Below, piece after piece: positions 24,158 through 34,482 of a stretch of 64,000 bases of DNA. How positions within the stretch are numbered: position 1 is the stretch's first letter; each line of letters opens with the position of its first letter. A program made the position numbers and the translations under genes. Location of the stretch: assembly GCF_001269655.1 (NCBI RefSeq), contig NZ_LHVE01000015.1, forward strand, positions 170,632 to 234,631, in the 5' to 3' direction. The stretch is from Pseudomonas thivervalensis (GTDB lineage: Bacteria; Pseudomonadota; Gammaproteobacteria; Pseudomonadales; Pseudomonadaceae). The notes beneath the pieces are model-generated. The model saw only the letters and a program-made list of their open reading frames with translations. It made no database searches and had not been told where the DNA came from.

Positions 24158-24271
24158 AATTGCCGGGCCGCAGGATGCAATATTTACCCGATAAACATAT
24201 AGTCTTACTAATCGTGCGGATTCCACTGAAGGCCCTGTCTCAGTGCGCTGCACAATCGAAAGGAGTATGGA

Positions 24272-25045
24272 ATGGGCCTAAGATTGCCACGGCGCTATTG
24301 GCTCACCGGGGCTGGCAACGGAATCGGCGCTTCGTTGGCTGAAGCGATACTGGAGACGGGTGCCTACCTGGCCGTCAGTTCACGCTCGGCCCGCTCCTGC
24401 GACCCCCTTTCGACACGTTATCCAGGACAAGTACTGATCGTGCCCGGTAATTTGACCGACAGCCAGACCGTGCGCGAGATCGACGAACACATCACTCGAC
24501 AATGGGGCGCCCTGGACAGTGTGATCCTCAATGTTGGAACGGCTGAGTACGTTGACGGGCAGCCGGCTGATCACACATTGATCGAGCATATCGTGCGCAG
24601 CAACCTGCTGGCCGCCAGCTTCTGCATCGAAGTGGCCATACCCTTGTTGCGCGCCGGGACCGAACCTCATCTGGTGGGTATCGCCAGCCCGGCGACTTAT
24701 TTGCCGCCTTCGCAAATCGAAGCAGGGGGCAATGGGATGCGTCATCTCTTCGAATCGGCACGGACAGAACTGGCCGGCTCCGGCATCGACGTGACGTTGG
24801 TATACCCTGGCTTCGATGGCCCATCGCTGGGGTCCGACGATTGTTCCCCCCCCTCGATGCACTGGTCGCCAGAAGAAGCGGCACGGCATGTGCTGAATCA
24901 CTGGGTGGAACGCCCCTGGGAAGTCGTGCTCCCCATCGCCTCCATGACCGCGCTCTGGCCCCTGCCGTCATCCACCGAGACCTTGCCGAGCGACCTCGAC
25001 TCATACCAGGCAAAAAACGGCTATCCGATCAAGGGACGCCCCTGA
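24272..25045 (+). CDS. SDR-family oxidoreductase-like protein, probably lacking the catalytic Tyr/Lys
   Basis: A 257-residue Rossmann protein. The cofactor loop TGAGNGIG (residues 12-19) is intact and LNVGTAEY (86-93) stands for the NNAG motif. After the conserved-position Ser (IASPAT, S139) the usual Y-x-x-x-K is replaced by AGGNGMRHLFES (151-162), so neither Tyr nor Lys is where expected. It may bind NAD(P)(H) without normal SDR chemistry. AAAGGAGTATGG precedes ATG. It starts 115 bp after phrB and could be part of the same light block or have its own promoter. Confidence 0.8.
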   Translation: MGLRLPRRYWLTGAGNGIGASLAEAILETGAYLAVSSRSARSCDPLSTRYPGQVLIVPGNLTDSQTVREIDEHITRQWGALDSVILNVGTAEYVDGQPADHTLIEHIVRSNLLAASFCIEVAIPLLRAGTEPHLVGIASPATYLPPSQIEAGGNGMRHLFESARTELAGSGIDVTLVYPGFDGPSLGSDDCSPPSMHWSPEEAARHVLNHWVERPWEVVLPIASMTALWPLPSSTETLPSDLDSYQAKNGYPIKGRP

Positions 25046-25072
25046 GCCCTCGATTGCCTTACACTGCGCGCC

Positions 25073-25378
25073 ATGAAAACCATCCCCCTCCATGAAATCC
25101 AGGCACCGGCCGTCACGTGTTCAACGTGCGCGGCGTGCTGCTGCCAGTTGGAAGTGATGCTGATCACCGATACCGGGGTCCCGGAGCGTTTCATCGACAC
25201 GGACGATTGGGGTGGGGAAGTGATGCTGCGGCTCGACGACGGTTGGTGCGCGGCCTTGGATCGCGACAGCATGCTGTGCACCATCTACGAAAAGCGCCCG
25301 CTGATCTGCCGCGAGTTCGAGATGGGTGCACCGGAATGCCTGGAAGAACGCCAAGGCATTGCGACGGCGTATCGGTAG
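25073..25378 (+). CDS. YkgJ-family cysteine cluster protein
   Basis: A 101-residue protein with eight cysteines in the YkgJ pattern: CSTCAACCCQLEV near residue 16, then WCAALDRDSMLCTIYEKRPLICREF and a final C in PECLEER. This domain chelates zinc or an iron-sulfur cluster in related proteins; the role is unknown. It is 27 bp after the SDR gene on the same strand and likely cotranscribed. No strong ribosome site is visible, which may indicate translational coupling. Confidence 0.85.
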   Translation: MKTIPLHEIQAPAVTCSTCAACCCQLEVMLITDTGVPERFIDTDDWGGEVMLRLDDGWCAALDRDSMLCTIYEKRPLICREFEMGAPECLEERQGIATAYR

Positions 25379-25434
25379 AAGATGCTCGGCTTTTGAGGGC
25401 ATGCAGCGCTATTTAGTCAGCAGGATGATAAACC

Positions 25435-25523
25435 TGTGGCGAGGGAGCTTGCTCCCGCTTGAGTGCGAAGCGCTCATAAAATAGGCTGCTGCGCAGCCAG
25501 CGGGAGCAAGCTCCCTCGCCACA
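25435..25523. repeat. REP pair (family 1)
   Basis: TGTGGCGAGG at 25435 and CCTCGCCACA ending at 25523, between the convergent YkgJ and pagL genes. This is the last family-1 pair in the window. Confidence 0.9.
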
Positions 25524-25571
25524 ATGAATCAAACAACCCTTAAGTGAGCAACATTGCCAAGGGTTCGAGCT

Positions 25572-26090
25572 TTACAGCGGCATCGTGTAGTGCAGCGCGT
25601 AGCTTTCCACACCGTCGTTGGTCGACTTGATGCCGGCGTTGGAGTAATGAGTGGCGCGAATGCCCACTTCATGTCCGCCATTGAAGCGCAGGCCGAATCC
25701 GATACGATCTTCGAACTGGAAGGCCGTGCCGAGCTTGTTGTCTTCTACTTGGGTATTGGCGAACAACGCCACACCGATACCTGCCTCGATGTAAGGCTTC
25801 ACGTTCTGACCGGAAAATTCATACACAAAAACGGGCGAGAACGACAGGCTGTGATTGCTGGATGCCTCGTCCCCATCCCAGTAGGTATAGGCGCCGCTCC
25901 AGTAGCCAGTCAGGCGACCGACATCGCTTTGCAGCCAACTCTTGTCCCAGTCGAATTGCATGCCCAGGCGATAGGTCATGGTCGAGTCGCTGGTCTGGCC
26001 AACCCCAAATTCCACACCCGCTGCCTGCGCAGTATAAGTGTGCCCCATCAACGCAGCCGCAAACGCGGCAAAGCAGAATAAGCGCTTCAT
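25572..26090 (-). CDS. pagL: Lipid A 3-O-deacylase (PagL family)
   Basis: A 172-residue outer-membrane beta-barrel with signal peptide MKRLFCFAAFAAALMGHTYTAQA-AGVEFGVG. The PagL active site is intact: ATHYSNAGI gives His148 and Ser150, and NDGVESY gives Glu162, with the 12-residue Ser-Glu spacing of the known enzyme. It removes the 3-position acyl chain of lipid A, altering host recognition and peptide resistance. ATG 26090 (AAGGATG upstream) is preferred to an open extension at 26138. A 114-bp AT-rich gap separates it from murI, so it may have its own promoter. Confidence 0.9.
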   Translation of the reverse strand: MKRLFCFAAFAAALMGHTYTAQAAGVEFGVGQTSDSTMTYRLGMQFDWDKSWLQSDVGRLTGYWSGAYTYWDGDEASSNHSLSFSPVFVYEFSGQNVKPYIEAGIGVALFANTQVEDNKLGTAFQFEDRIGFGLRFNGGHEVGIRATHYSNAGIKSTNDGVESYALHYTMPL

Positions 26091-26204
26091 TAGAAACATC
26101 CTTTTCCGAACAGACTTAGTAGATTTTGTTACAAACACTCAAACCTATAGAAATCCGCGCTAAAACAGAAGTTCAGCAGGAATTACATCTTTTTCACGTT
26201 TTTT

Positions 26205-26996
26205 TTACAGATCGAAGCTTCGCACAACGCCAGACGAATGCCATAGCGTTGGTAGGATTTTTCTTAGATGTGTCGGATCTGCGCTCGTCCAGAAGTGCGT
26301 TTCACCGGCAGGTCCCTGCGCCAACAGCCCACGTTCAATCAACAGGCGCTGAGTTTGCCGGGCCACCGCGGCACCGGTGTCGATGAGGCTGATGTGCTCA
26401 GGAATCATCCGCGCGAGCAATGGCTTGAGGAACGGATAGTGCGTGCAACCCAGGATCAGCGTATCGCAGCCGGCCGCCAGCAAGGGCTCGATATACTGTT
26501 GCAACAGTTGATACAGGGCCGGGCTTTGCAGGTCACCCGTTTCGATCAGTTCCACCAACCCCGGACATGGTTGCGTGATCACTCGCACATCGGTGGCGAA
26601 ACGGTCGAGCAAAGCGGCGAACTTGGCGCTTTGCAAGGTGCCGGTGGTGGCCAATACGCCGACGATACCGCTGCGAGTCGCGGCAGCCGCCGGCTTGACC
26701 GCCGGCTCCATGCCAACGATGGGCCAGTGGGGGAAATCACGGCGCAGGTCGGCGACAGCAGCGACCGTTGCAGTGTTGCAGGCCACGACCAGGGCCTTGG
26801 CGCCCTGCCCCAGGAGAAAGTCGGCAATGATCGCACAGCGCTGTCGGATGTATTCCGGGGTCTTCTCGCCGTAGGGAATATGCCCACAGTCAGCCACGTA
26901 CAACAGCGATTCATTGGGCAGCAGCCGGCGGATCTCCCCCAGCACCGACAGCCCGCCGACACCCGAGTCGAGCACACCAACCGGCGCTTCACTCAT
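26205..26996 (-). CDS. murI: Glutamate racemase
   Basis: A 263-residue enzyme converting L- to D-glutamate for peptidoglycan. VGVLDSGVGGLSVLGEIRRLLP (Asp/Ser start region), ALVVACNTATVAA (catalytic Cys in ACNT) and LILGCTHYPFLKPLL (second catalytic Cys in GCTHYP) are all present. ATG 26996 lies inside the last codons of moeB (8-bp overlap), so translation is coupled. An open extension to 27068 is not supported. Last gene of the hemA-prfA-prmC-moeB-murI operon. Confidence 0.96.
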   Translation of the reverse strand: MSEAPVGVLDSGVGGLSVLGEIRRLLPNESLLYVADCGHIPYGEKTPEYIRQRCAIIADFLLGQGAKALVVACNTATVAAVADLRRDFPHWPIVGMEPAVKPAAAATRSGIVGVLATTGTLQSAKFAALLDRFATDVRVITQPCPGLVELIETGDLQSPALYQLLQQYIEPLLAAGCDTLILGCTHYPFLKPLLARMIPEHISLIDTGAAVARQTQRLLIERGLLAQGPAGETHFWTSADPTHLRKILPTLWHSSGVVRSFDL

Positions 26997-27753
26997 GTTG
27001 GCCACCGCAGACACTGCAACCGGGGTCACGCTTGACCCGCAGCTCACGGAAACGCGTCCCCAGGGCATCGATCAACAGCAAACGGCCCACCAGCGGCTCA
27101 CCGAAACCGGCCAGCAACTTCAAGGCTTCAAGGGCTTGCAGGCTGCCCACCAAGCCCACCAGCGGCCCGATCACACCGGCTTCGCTACAGGTCAGCTCGG
27201 CTTCGCTGCCGTGACCGTAGAGGCAGTGATAACAAGGGCTTTCAGGGCGACGCGGATCGAACACCGACAACTGCCCTTCCAGGCGAATCGCCGCGCCGCT
27301 GACCAACGGTTTGCCCGCCGCGACACAGGCCGCGTTTACCGCTTCGCGGGTCGAGAAATTGTCCGAGCAGTCGAGCACCAGATCCACCGCCGCGACCGCT
27401 GCGGCCAGGCTGTCTTCGTCCATGGCCGACCGGTGAGGCACCAGCCGAACCTCGGGGTTGATTGCCCCCAGGCGCCGCATCGCCGAATCGACCTTGCTCA
27501 GGCCGACGCTGTCGGTGTCGTGAATGATCTGGCGTTGCAGGTTGGTCAGGTCGACACTGTCGAAGTCCGCCAGGTGCATCTCACCCACCCCAGCAGCGGC
27601 CAGGTACAACGCCACCGGAGCGCCGAGCCCGCCGAGGCCGATAATCAACACGCGGCTTTGCTTGAGACGCAACTGGCCGTCGATGTCGACGTGTTGCAAC
27701 AGAATCTGCCGGCTGTAGCGCAACAGCTCCTGATCGTTCAGCACGGCAGGCAC
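26989..27753 (-). CDS. moeB: HesA/MoeB/ThiF-family adenylyltransferase
   Basis: A 254-residue E1-like enzyme that adenylates the C terminus of a small sulfur-carrier protein (MoaD or ThiS). ATP site RVLIIGLGGLGAPVALYLAAAGVG (residues about 34-57), DLTNLQRQIIH (Arg finger), LDCSDNFSTREAVN, and zinc-binding CYHCLYG plus C-terminal CSVCGG are seen. It overlaps prmC by 16 bp and murI by 8 bp. Whether the partner is MoaD or ThiS is not determined here; moeB is the usual name at this locus. Confidence 0.88.
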   Translation of the reverse strand: MPAVLNDQELLRYSRQILLQHVDIDGQLRLKQSRVLIIGLGGLGAPVALYLAAAGVGEMHLADFDSVDLTNLQRQIIHDTDSVGLSKVDSAMRRLGAINPEVRLVPHRSAMDEDSLAAAVAAVDLVLDCSDNFSTREAVNAACVAAGKPLVSGAAIRLEGQLSVFDPRRPESPCYHCLYGHGSEAELTCSEAGVIGPLVGLVGSLQALEALKLLAGFGEPLVGRLLLIDALGTRFRELRVKRDPGCSVCGGQHE

Positions 27754-28568
27754 CCCAGGCTGATGCGTTCATGATTGCCCAGGTCCTTGCGACTGTGGAC
27801 TTCAGTGAAACCTTGGGCGCTTAGCAAATCGCGCACCGCCTCGGCCTGATCGTACCCGTGCTCGAGCATCAGCCAGCCACCCGGATCGAGGTGCGCCGGG
27901 GCCTGGGCCACGATCTGGCGCAGGTCATCGAGCCCGTCCGGCCCGGCCACCAAGGCACTGGCCGGCTCGAAACGCACGTCGCCCTCAGCCAGGTGCGGAT
28001 CGCTGGCCGCGATGTACGGCGGGTTGCTGATGATCAACTGGAAACGCTCGCCTTCCAAAGCGCTGAACCAGTGGCTGCTCAACACCGTGACGTTGCGCAG
28101 GTCCAGGCGCTGGCGATTGCGCTCGGCCAAGGCAACGGCCTCCAGCACCCGATCCACCGCCGTGACCTTCCAGGCCGGGCGCTCACTGGCCAATGCCAGG
28201 GCAATCGCGCCACTGCCGGTGCCCAGGTCCAGGACCCGGGACGGTGTCGCTGGCAGCAAGGCCAGTGCGGTTTCCACCAGCAGCTCGGTGTCGGGACGCG
28301 GGATCAACGTATGGGGCGCCACTTCCAGGTCGAGTTTCCAGAAACCTTGTTGCCCGAGGATATAGGCCACCGGCTCGCCGGAACGACGTCGCCGCAGGTA
28401 TTCGGAGAACAGCAATGCCGCCTCGCTGGGCACGATCCGCTCGGGCCACGTGTGCAGGAAGCTGCGGGACTTGCCCAACGCTGCGGCCAGCAACAACTCG
28501 GCGTCCAGCCGTGGCGTAGGCGAATCCGGCAGCTCGGCGGCGCGTAACAGACTGGCGATGATGGTCAT
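27738..28568 (-). CDS. prmC: Protein-(glutamine-N5) methyltransferase, release factor-specific
   Basis: A 276-residue SAM-dependent methyltransferase that methylates the Gln of the GGQ motif in release factors. SAM-binding VLDLGTGSGAIALALASERP (about residues 117-136) and the catalytic NPPY (IISNPPYIAASDPH) are present. ATG 28568 is 14 bp after the prfA stop codon, coupling the enzyme with its substrate. It overlaps moeB by 16 bp. The open frame continues upstream into prfA but that portion is not coding in this frame. Confidence 0.96.
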   Translation of the reverse strand: MTIIASLLRAAELPDSPTPRLDAELLLAAALGKSRSFLHTWPERIVPSEAALLFSEYLRRRRSGEPVAYILGQQGFWKLDLEVAPHTLIPRPDTELLVETALALLPATPSRVLDLGTGSGAIALALASERPAWKVTAVDRVLEAVALAERNRQRLDLRNVTVLSSHWFSALEGERFQLIISNPPYIAASDPHLAEGDVRFEPASALVAGPDGLDDLRQIVAQAPAHLDPGGWLMLEHGYDQAEAVRDLLSAQGFTEVHSRKDLGNHERISLGCLPC

Positions 28569-28582
28569 TGATTCACCTGTGC

Positions 28583-29661
<1,079 letters not shown>

Positions 29662-29665
<4 letters not shown>

Positions 29666-30951
29666 TGCGGTTTTTTATCCGAAAAGCTATCCGGTGAGCC
29701 CTCACCGAGGGCAAAGAGTTCCTGGGCCATGGCCAGCGCATCGAGGCGGCCCTCGGCGGTCAGCTTCTTGAGCTGGACACTGGGGGCGTGGAGCAATTTG
29801 TTGGTCAAGCCGCGGGCCAATTGCACCAGCACCTCTTCGGCACTGCCGCCGTTGGCCAGCAGGCGCTGGGCCTTTTGCAGCTCCTCGTCGCGCAGGCGCT
29901 CGCTCTGTTGGCGATACGCCTTGAGCACATCCACCGCCGCCAACTCACGCAGGCGCACCATGAAGTCGTCGGCGCCGACGCTGATCATCTCTTCCGCCGC
30001 CTGGGCCGCGCCCTGCCGGCTCTTGAGGTTCTCGGCGACCACCTCGTGCAAGTCGTCGACGCTGTAGAGGTAAACGTCGTCCAGCTCGCCGACTTCCGGC
30101 TCGATGTCCCGGGGAACGGCAATGTCCACCATGAAAATCGGCTTGTGCTTGCGCAGCTTCAGGGCACTTTCCACGGCGCCCTTGCCGAGGATCGGCAACT
30201 GGCTGGCGGTGGAACTGATGACGATGTCGCTGTGCACCAGCTCGGCGGGAATGTCCGACAGCAGCACCGCATGGGCGCCGAACTGTTCGGCCAGGGTACT
30301 GGCCCGTTCCAGGGTCCGGTTGGCGACGACAATGCGCTTCACACCCAGATCGTGGAGGTGACGGGCGACCAGGGTGATGGTCTCGCCGGCACCGATCAGC
30401 AGCGCCTGGCTGCGTTGCAAGTCACTGAAAATCTGTTTCGCCAGGCTGACAGCAGCGAACGCCACGGACACCGGGTTCTCGCCGATGGCGGTGTCGGTGC
30501 GCACCTGCTTGGCGGCGTTGAACGTCGCCTGGAACAGGCGCCCCAGCAGCGGGCCGACAGTACCGGCCTCGCGGGCCACGGCGTAGGCCGATTTCATCTG
30601 GCCGAGAATCTGCGGCTCGCCCAGCACCAGCGAGTCGAGCCCCGAGGCGACGCGCATCATGTGACGAACGGCCGCATCGTCTTCGTGCACATAGGCACTG
30701 GCGCGCAGCTCTTCAAGGCTCAAGTTGTGATATTCGGCCAGCCAGCGCAGGACTGAATCAGCTGAAACGTGATCCTGTTCTATATAAAGCTCGCTGCGAT
30801 TGCAGGTGGAGAGGATCGCAGCTTCGCGGCTGTCGGTGAGTCGGCAGAGCTGCTGCAAGGCCTCAACCAGCTGCTCAGGCGTAAAGGCCACGCGCTCGCG
30901 GACGTCTACTGAAGCAGTCTTGTGGTTAATACCGAGTGCAAGGAAGGCCAT
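29662..30951 (-). CDS. hemA: Glutamyl-tRNA reductase
   Basis: A 429-residue NADPH enzyme making glutamate-1-semialdehyde from Glu-tRNA, the first committed step of tetrapyrrole synthesis. The start MAFLALGINHKTASVDVRE, catalytic ILSTCNRSELYI (Cys about residue 50), GEPQILGQMKSAY, and ALLIGAGETITLVARHL for NADPH are diagnostic. It is divergent from the TPR lipoprotein gene, with 172 bp between them for both promoters. First gene of a five-gene operon. Confidence 0.97.
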
Positions 30952-31123
30952 TCAAGGTCGCTGATGGTGACGTGAAGCCGGCAATTGTCCTACTTCGTCA
31001 GATCCAGAACAACCACTCGATCTCTATCGCCCGGCCCTGGAGGGTAAATCGACGGGGCGGTTATGTTTGACCTAAGGCTTGTGTCATGATGATCCGACCG
31101 CAGGTTAGTCGTCCTCTTCCTAT

Positions 31124-32848
31124 ATGAATAGATCTTCCGCGTTGCTCCTCGCCCTTGCCTTGCTCAGCGGCTGCCAGTCCATGGCTCCCGTTTCGACGGA
31201 CGGTACCCCGCCAGTCGAAGACAGCGTGCAGACCCCTGAAAAACCCAAGGTCTACGGCTCGTTCAGCGAAGAAACCATCTTCAGCCTGTTGAGCGCCGAA
31301 CTGGCAGGCCAGCGCAATCGTTTCGACATTGCGCTGGACAACTACGTGACCCAGGCCATCAACACCCAGGACCCGGGCATCTCCGAGCGGGCGTTTCGCA
31401 TTGCCGAATACCTGGGCGCCGACCAGCCTGCATTGGACACCGCGCTGATCTGGGCCAGGAATGCCCCGGACGATCTCGAAGCGCAGCGCGCCGCCGCCGT
31501 GCAACTGGCCCGAGCCGGACGCTACGACGACTCCATGGTGTATATGGAGAAAGTCCTGCTGGGCAAGGGCGACACCCATTTCGATTTCCTCGCGCTGTCC
31601 GCCGCCGACACCGACCAGGAAACCCGCAACGGCCTGATGAAAAGCTTCGATCGCCTGTTGCAGCGCCACCCGAACAACGGCCAGCTGATTTTCGGCAAGG
31701 CCCTGCTGTTGCAACAGGACGGTGACACCCAGGGTGCCCTTACCCTGCTGGAAGACAACCCGCCGGAAGCCGGCGAAGTGGCGCCGATCCTCCTGCGGGC
31801 ACGCCTGCTGCAAGGCTTGAACCGTGGCGACGAAGCCCTGCCGCTGCTGGAAAAAAGCATCAAGAAATACCCGGACGACAAACGCCTGCGCCTCACCTAC
31901 GCCCGCATGCTGGTGGAAAACAACCGCATGGACGACGCCAAGGTGGAGTTCTCCAGCCTGGTCCAGCAATACCCGGAAGACGACGAGTTGCGTTATTCCC
32001 TGGCGCTGGTCTGCCTGGAAGCCAAGGCCTGGGAAGAGGCCAAGGGTTACCTGGAAGACCTGATCGCCCGGGAAAGCCATGTCGACTCCGCCCACCTGAA
32101 CCTGGGTCGCATCGCCGAGGAACGCAACGACCCCGAGAGCGCGCTGATCGAGTACGCCCAGGTCGGCCCGGGCAACGACTATCTGCCGGCACAGTTGCGC
32201 CAGGCCGATATCCTGATCAGCAACGGCAAGACCGCCGATGCCCAGAGCCGCCTCGCCGTACAACGTGATTCCCAGCCCGACTACGGGATCCAGCTGTACC
32301 TGATCGAAGCCGAAACCCTGTCGGCCAACAATCAGGGCGACAAGGCCTGGAGCGTGCTGCAACAAGCCTTGAAGCAATACCCGGACGATCTGAACCTGTT
32401 GTATACCCGCGCCATGCTGGCGGAAAAACGCAATGACCTGGCCCAGATGGAAAAAGACCTGCGCCTCATCATCCAGCGTGACCCGGACAACGCCATGGCC
32501 CTCAACGCCTTGGGCTACACCTTGTCGGATCGCACCACCCGCTATGACGAAGCCAAACTGCTGATCGAACAGGCCCACCAGATCAATCCGGAAGACCCGG
32601 CGGTACTCGACAGCCTTGGCTGGGTGAATTACCGCCTGGGCAATCTCGACGAAGCCGAACGCCTGTTGCGCCAGGCCCTGGAGCGCTTTCCCGACCAGGA
32701 AGTCGCCGCTCACCTGGGCGAGGTCCTGTGGGCCAACGGCAAACAACGCGAAGCCCGGCAGATCTGGAGCCGATTCCTCAAGGATCAGCCCGACAGCCCT
32801 ATCCTGCGCAGCACCATCAAACGACTGACCGGATCCGAGACTCTTTAA
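31124..32848 (+). CDS. Tetratricopeptide-repeat lipoprotein
   Basis: A 574-residue lipoprotein. Signal sequence MNRSSALLLALALLSGC ends in lipobox LSGC. The rest is almost entirely TPR-type helical repeats (for example LLQGLNRGDEALPLLEKSIKKYPDD and DEAERLLRQALERFPDQEVAAHLGEV). It would scaffold protein contacts at the outer membrane; the actual partners are unknown. It is 4 bp upstream of lolB and conserved at this locus in pseudomonads, so a role near lipoprotein sorting or the envelope is possible but inferred from position only. The very long open frame on the opposite strand is a shadow. Confidence 0.9.
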   Translation: MNRSSALLLALALLSGCQSMAPVSTDGTPPVEDSVQTPEKPKVYGSFSEETIFSLLSAELAGQRNRFDIALDNYVTQAINTQDPGISERAFRIAEYLGADQPALDTALIWARNAPDDLEAQRAAAVQLARAGRYDDSMVYMEKVLLGKGDTHFDFLALSAADTDQETRNGLMKSFDRLLQRHPNNGQLIFGKALLLQQDGDTQGALTLLEDNPPEAGEVAPILLRARLLQGLNRGDEALPLLEKSIKKYPDDKRLRLTYARMLVENNRMDDAKVEFSSLVQQYPEDDELRYSLALVCLEAKAWEEAKGYLEDLIARESHVDSAHLNLGRIAEERNDPESALIEYAQVGPGNDYLPAQLRQADILISNGKTADAQSRLAVQRDSQPDYGIQLYLIEAETLSANNQGDKAWSVLQQALKQYPDDLNLLYTRAMLAEKRNDLAQMEKDLRLIIQRDPDNAMALNALGYTLSDRTTRYDEAKLLIEQAHQINPEDPAVLDSLGWVNYRLGNLDEAERLLRQALERFPDQEVAAHLGEVLWANGKQREARQIWSRFLKDQPDSPILRSTIKRLTGSETL

Positions 32849-32852
32849 GATT

Positions 32853-33470
32853 ATGTTTTTGCGCCATCTCATCGTTTTCAGCTTCATTGCCCTGCTCGCC
32901 GGTTGCGCGGGCTTCGGCGCCCGTGAATCCGTCCAGGGACAGGGCAACCAGGCCCAGTGGCGCGAGCACAAGCAACAACTGAGCGGCCTGGACGGCTGGC
33001 AGATCGACGGCAAGATCGGCATCCGCGCCCCGAAAGACTCGGGCAGTGGCACACTGTTCTGGCTGCAACGCCAGGACTACTACGACATTCGCCTCTCGGG
33101 CCCGCTGGGTCGCGGTGCGGCCCGATTGACCGGCCGGCCAGGCCAGGTTTCGCTGGAAGTCGCCAACCAGGGGCGCTACGAGGCACCCACGCCCGAAGCG
33201 CTGCTGGAAGAACAACTGGGCTGGAAACTGCCGGTATCCCACCTGACCTGGTGGGTTCGCGGGCTGCCGGCACCGGACAGCAAAAGTCGCCTGACCCTCG
33301 ACGCCGACAGCCGCCTGTCCAACCTGGAACAGGATGACTGGCAGATCGAATACCTCAGCTATGCCCTGCAGAACGGCTACTGGCTGCCCGAACGCATCAA
33401 GTTGCACGGCAGCAACCTCGACGTCACGCTGGTGATCAAGCAATGGCAGCCGCGCAAGCTGGGGCAATGA
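32853..33470 (+). CDS. lolB: Outer-membrane lipoprotein insertase LolB
   Basis: A 205-residue lipoprotein with lipobox ALLAGC after MFLRHLIVFSFI. The mature part contains WQIDGKIGIRAPKDSGSGTLFWLQ, YDIRLSGPLGRGAARLTG and YWLPERIKLHG, as in LolB, which takes lipoproteins from LolA and inserts them into the outer membrane. The gene is 4 bp after the TPR gene and its stop is 1 bp from the ispE start; the lolB-ispE-prs order is conserved in gammaproteobacteria. Confidence 0.95.
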   Translation: MFLRHLIVFSFIALLAGCAGFGARESVQGQGNQAQWREHKQQLSGLDGWQIDGKIGIRAPKDSGSGTLFWLQRQDYYDIRLSGPLGRGAARLTGRPGQVSLEVANQGRYEAPTPEALLEEQLGWKLPVSHLTWWVRGLPAPDSKSRLTLDADSRLSNLEQDDWQIEYLSYALQNGYWLPERIKLHGSNLDVTLVIKQWQPRKLGQ

Positions 33471-33471
33471 G

Positions 33472-34323
33472 ATGACCGCTGCCCGCCTGACCCTGCCCTC
33501 CCCGGCCAAGCTCAACCTGATGCTGCACATCCTCGGACGTCGCCCGGACGGCTACCACGAGTTGCAGACGATTTTTCAGTTCCTGGACTACGGCGACGAG
33601 ATCACCTTTGCCGTGCGCGACGACGGCGTGATTCGCCTGCACACCGAATTCGAAGGCGTCCCCCACGATAGCAACCTGATCGTCAAGGCAGCGAAAAAGC
33701 TCCAGGCACAATCCGGCTGTACGCTGGGCATCGATATCTGGATCGAAAAAATCCTGCCCATGGGCGGCGGCATCGGTGGCGGCAGCTCGAATGCGGCGAC
33801 CACGCTGCTGGGCCTCAATCATCTCTGGCAACTTGGCTGGGACATGGATCGCCTCGCGGCCCTGGGCCTTTCGCTGGGCGCCGACGTGCCGGTTTTCGTG
33901 CATGGCCACGCCGCTTTCGCCGAGGGCGTCGGGGAAAAACTCACCCCGGTGGAACCCGAGGAACCTTGGTACTTGGTGCTGGTGCCGCAAGTATCTGTAA
34001 GTACAGCAGAAATTTTTTCAGATCCACTGTTGACACGTAACTCTCCTCCCATTAAAGTGCGCCCCGTTCCCAAGGGAAACAGTCGAAATGACTGCTTACC
34101 GGTGGTAGCAAGGCGTTATCCAGATGTTCGTAACGCTTTGAATTTGTTAGGTAAATTTACCGAAGCAAAACTCACCGGAACTGGAAGTTGTGTGTTTGGG
34201 GGCTTCCCAAGCAAAGCTGAAGCTGATAAAGTCTCGGCCCTTCTGACAGAGACCCTTACAGGGTTTGTAGCAAAAGGAAGCAACGTTTCGATGTTGCATC
34301 GCAAGCTGCAAGACCTGCTCTAA
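33472..34323 (+). CDS. ispE: 4-diphosphocytidyl-2-C-methyl-D-erythritol kinase
   Basis: A 283-residue GHMP kinase of the MEP isoprenoid pathway. LPSPAKLNLMLHILGRRPDGYHEL at the N terminus, the ATP loop LPMGGGIGGGSSNAATTLLGLN (about residues 92-113) and TGTGSCVFGGF near the end are diagnostic. Base composition changes within the gene: 38 of 60 bases are G or C at 33781-33840, but 29 of 60 at 34081-34140 and 24 of 60 at 34141-34200, with matching changes in codon choice. The reading frame is intact. Directly follows lolB. Confidence 0.97.
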   Translation: MTAARLTLPSPAKLNLMLHILGRRPDGYHELQTIFQFLDYGDEITFAVRDDGVIRLHTEFEGVPHDSNLIVKAAKKLQAQSGCTLGIDIWIEKILPMGGGIGGGSSNAATTLLGLNHLWQLGWDMDRLAALGLSLGADVPVFVHGHAAFAEGVGEKLTPVEPEEPWYLVLVPQVSVSTAEIFSDPLLTRNSPPIKVRPVPKGNSRNDCLPVVARRYPDVRNALNLLGKFTEAKLTGTGSCVFGGFPSKAEADKVSALLTETLTGFVAKGSNVSMLHRKLQDLL

Positions 34324-34360
34324 ACGGAATCGAGTGCTGGGCACTCGCAGCAACAGATAC

Positions 34361-34435
34361 AGGGGCGTCGCCAAGCGGTAAGGCAGCAGGTTTTGATCCT
34401 GCCATGCGTTGGTTCGAATCCAGCCGCCCCTGCCA
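34361..34435 (+). tRNA. tRNA-Gln (anticodon TTG)
   Basis: The acceptor stem AGGGGCG pairs with CGCCCCT, and the anticodon stem GCAGG/CCTGC holds loop TTTTGAT with anticodon TTG. The T arm includes GGTTCGAATCC and the 3' CCA is encoded. It sits between ispE and prs, a conserved place for tRNA-Gln. A short hairpin (CGAGTGC-TGG-GCACTCG) lies between ispE and the tRNA without a T run. Confidence 0.97.
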
Positions 34436-34482
34436 TTTTCCTATACTCATCCAGGTATACCCTCAGCCTTCAGGTACTGCGC

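Noticed and set aside
31061..33052. 663-codon open frame opposite the TPR and lolB genes
   Set aside because: Reverse-strand shadow; the plus-strand products have clear lipoboxes and TPR or LolB features.
34361..34435. tRNA-Gln as an attachment site of an integrated element
   Set aside because: No integrase, no repeated tRNA 3' end downstream, and the neighbouring prs-rplY-pth order is the conserved core order.
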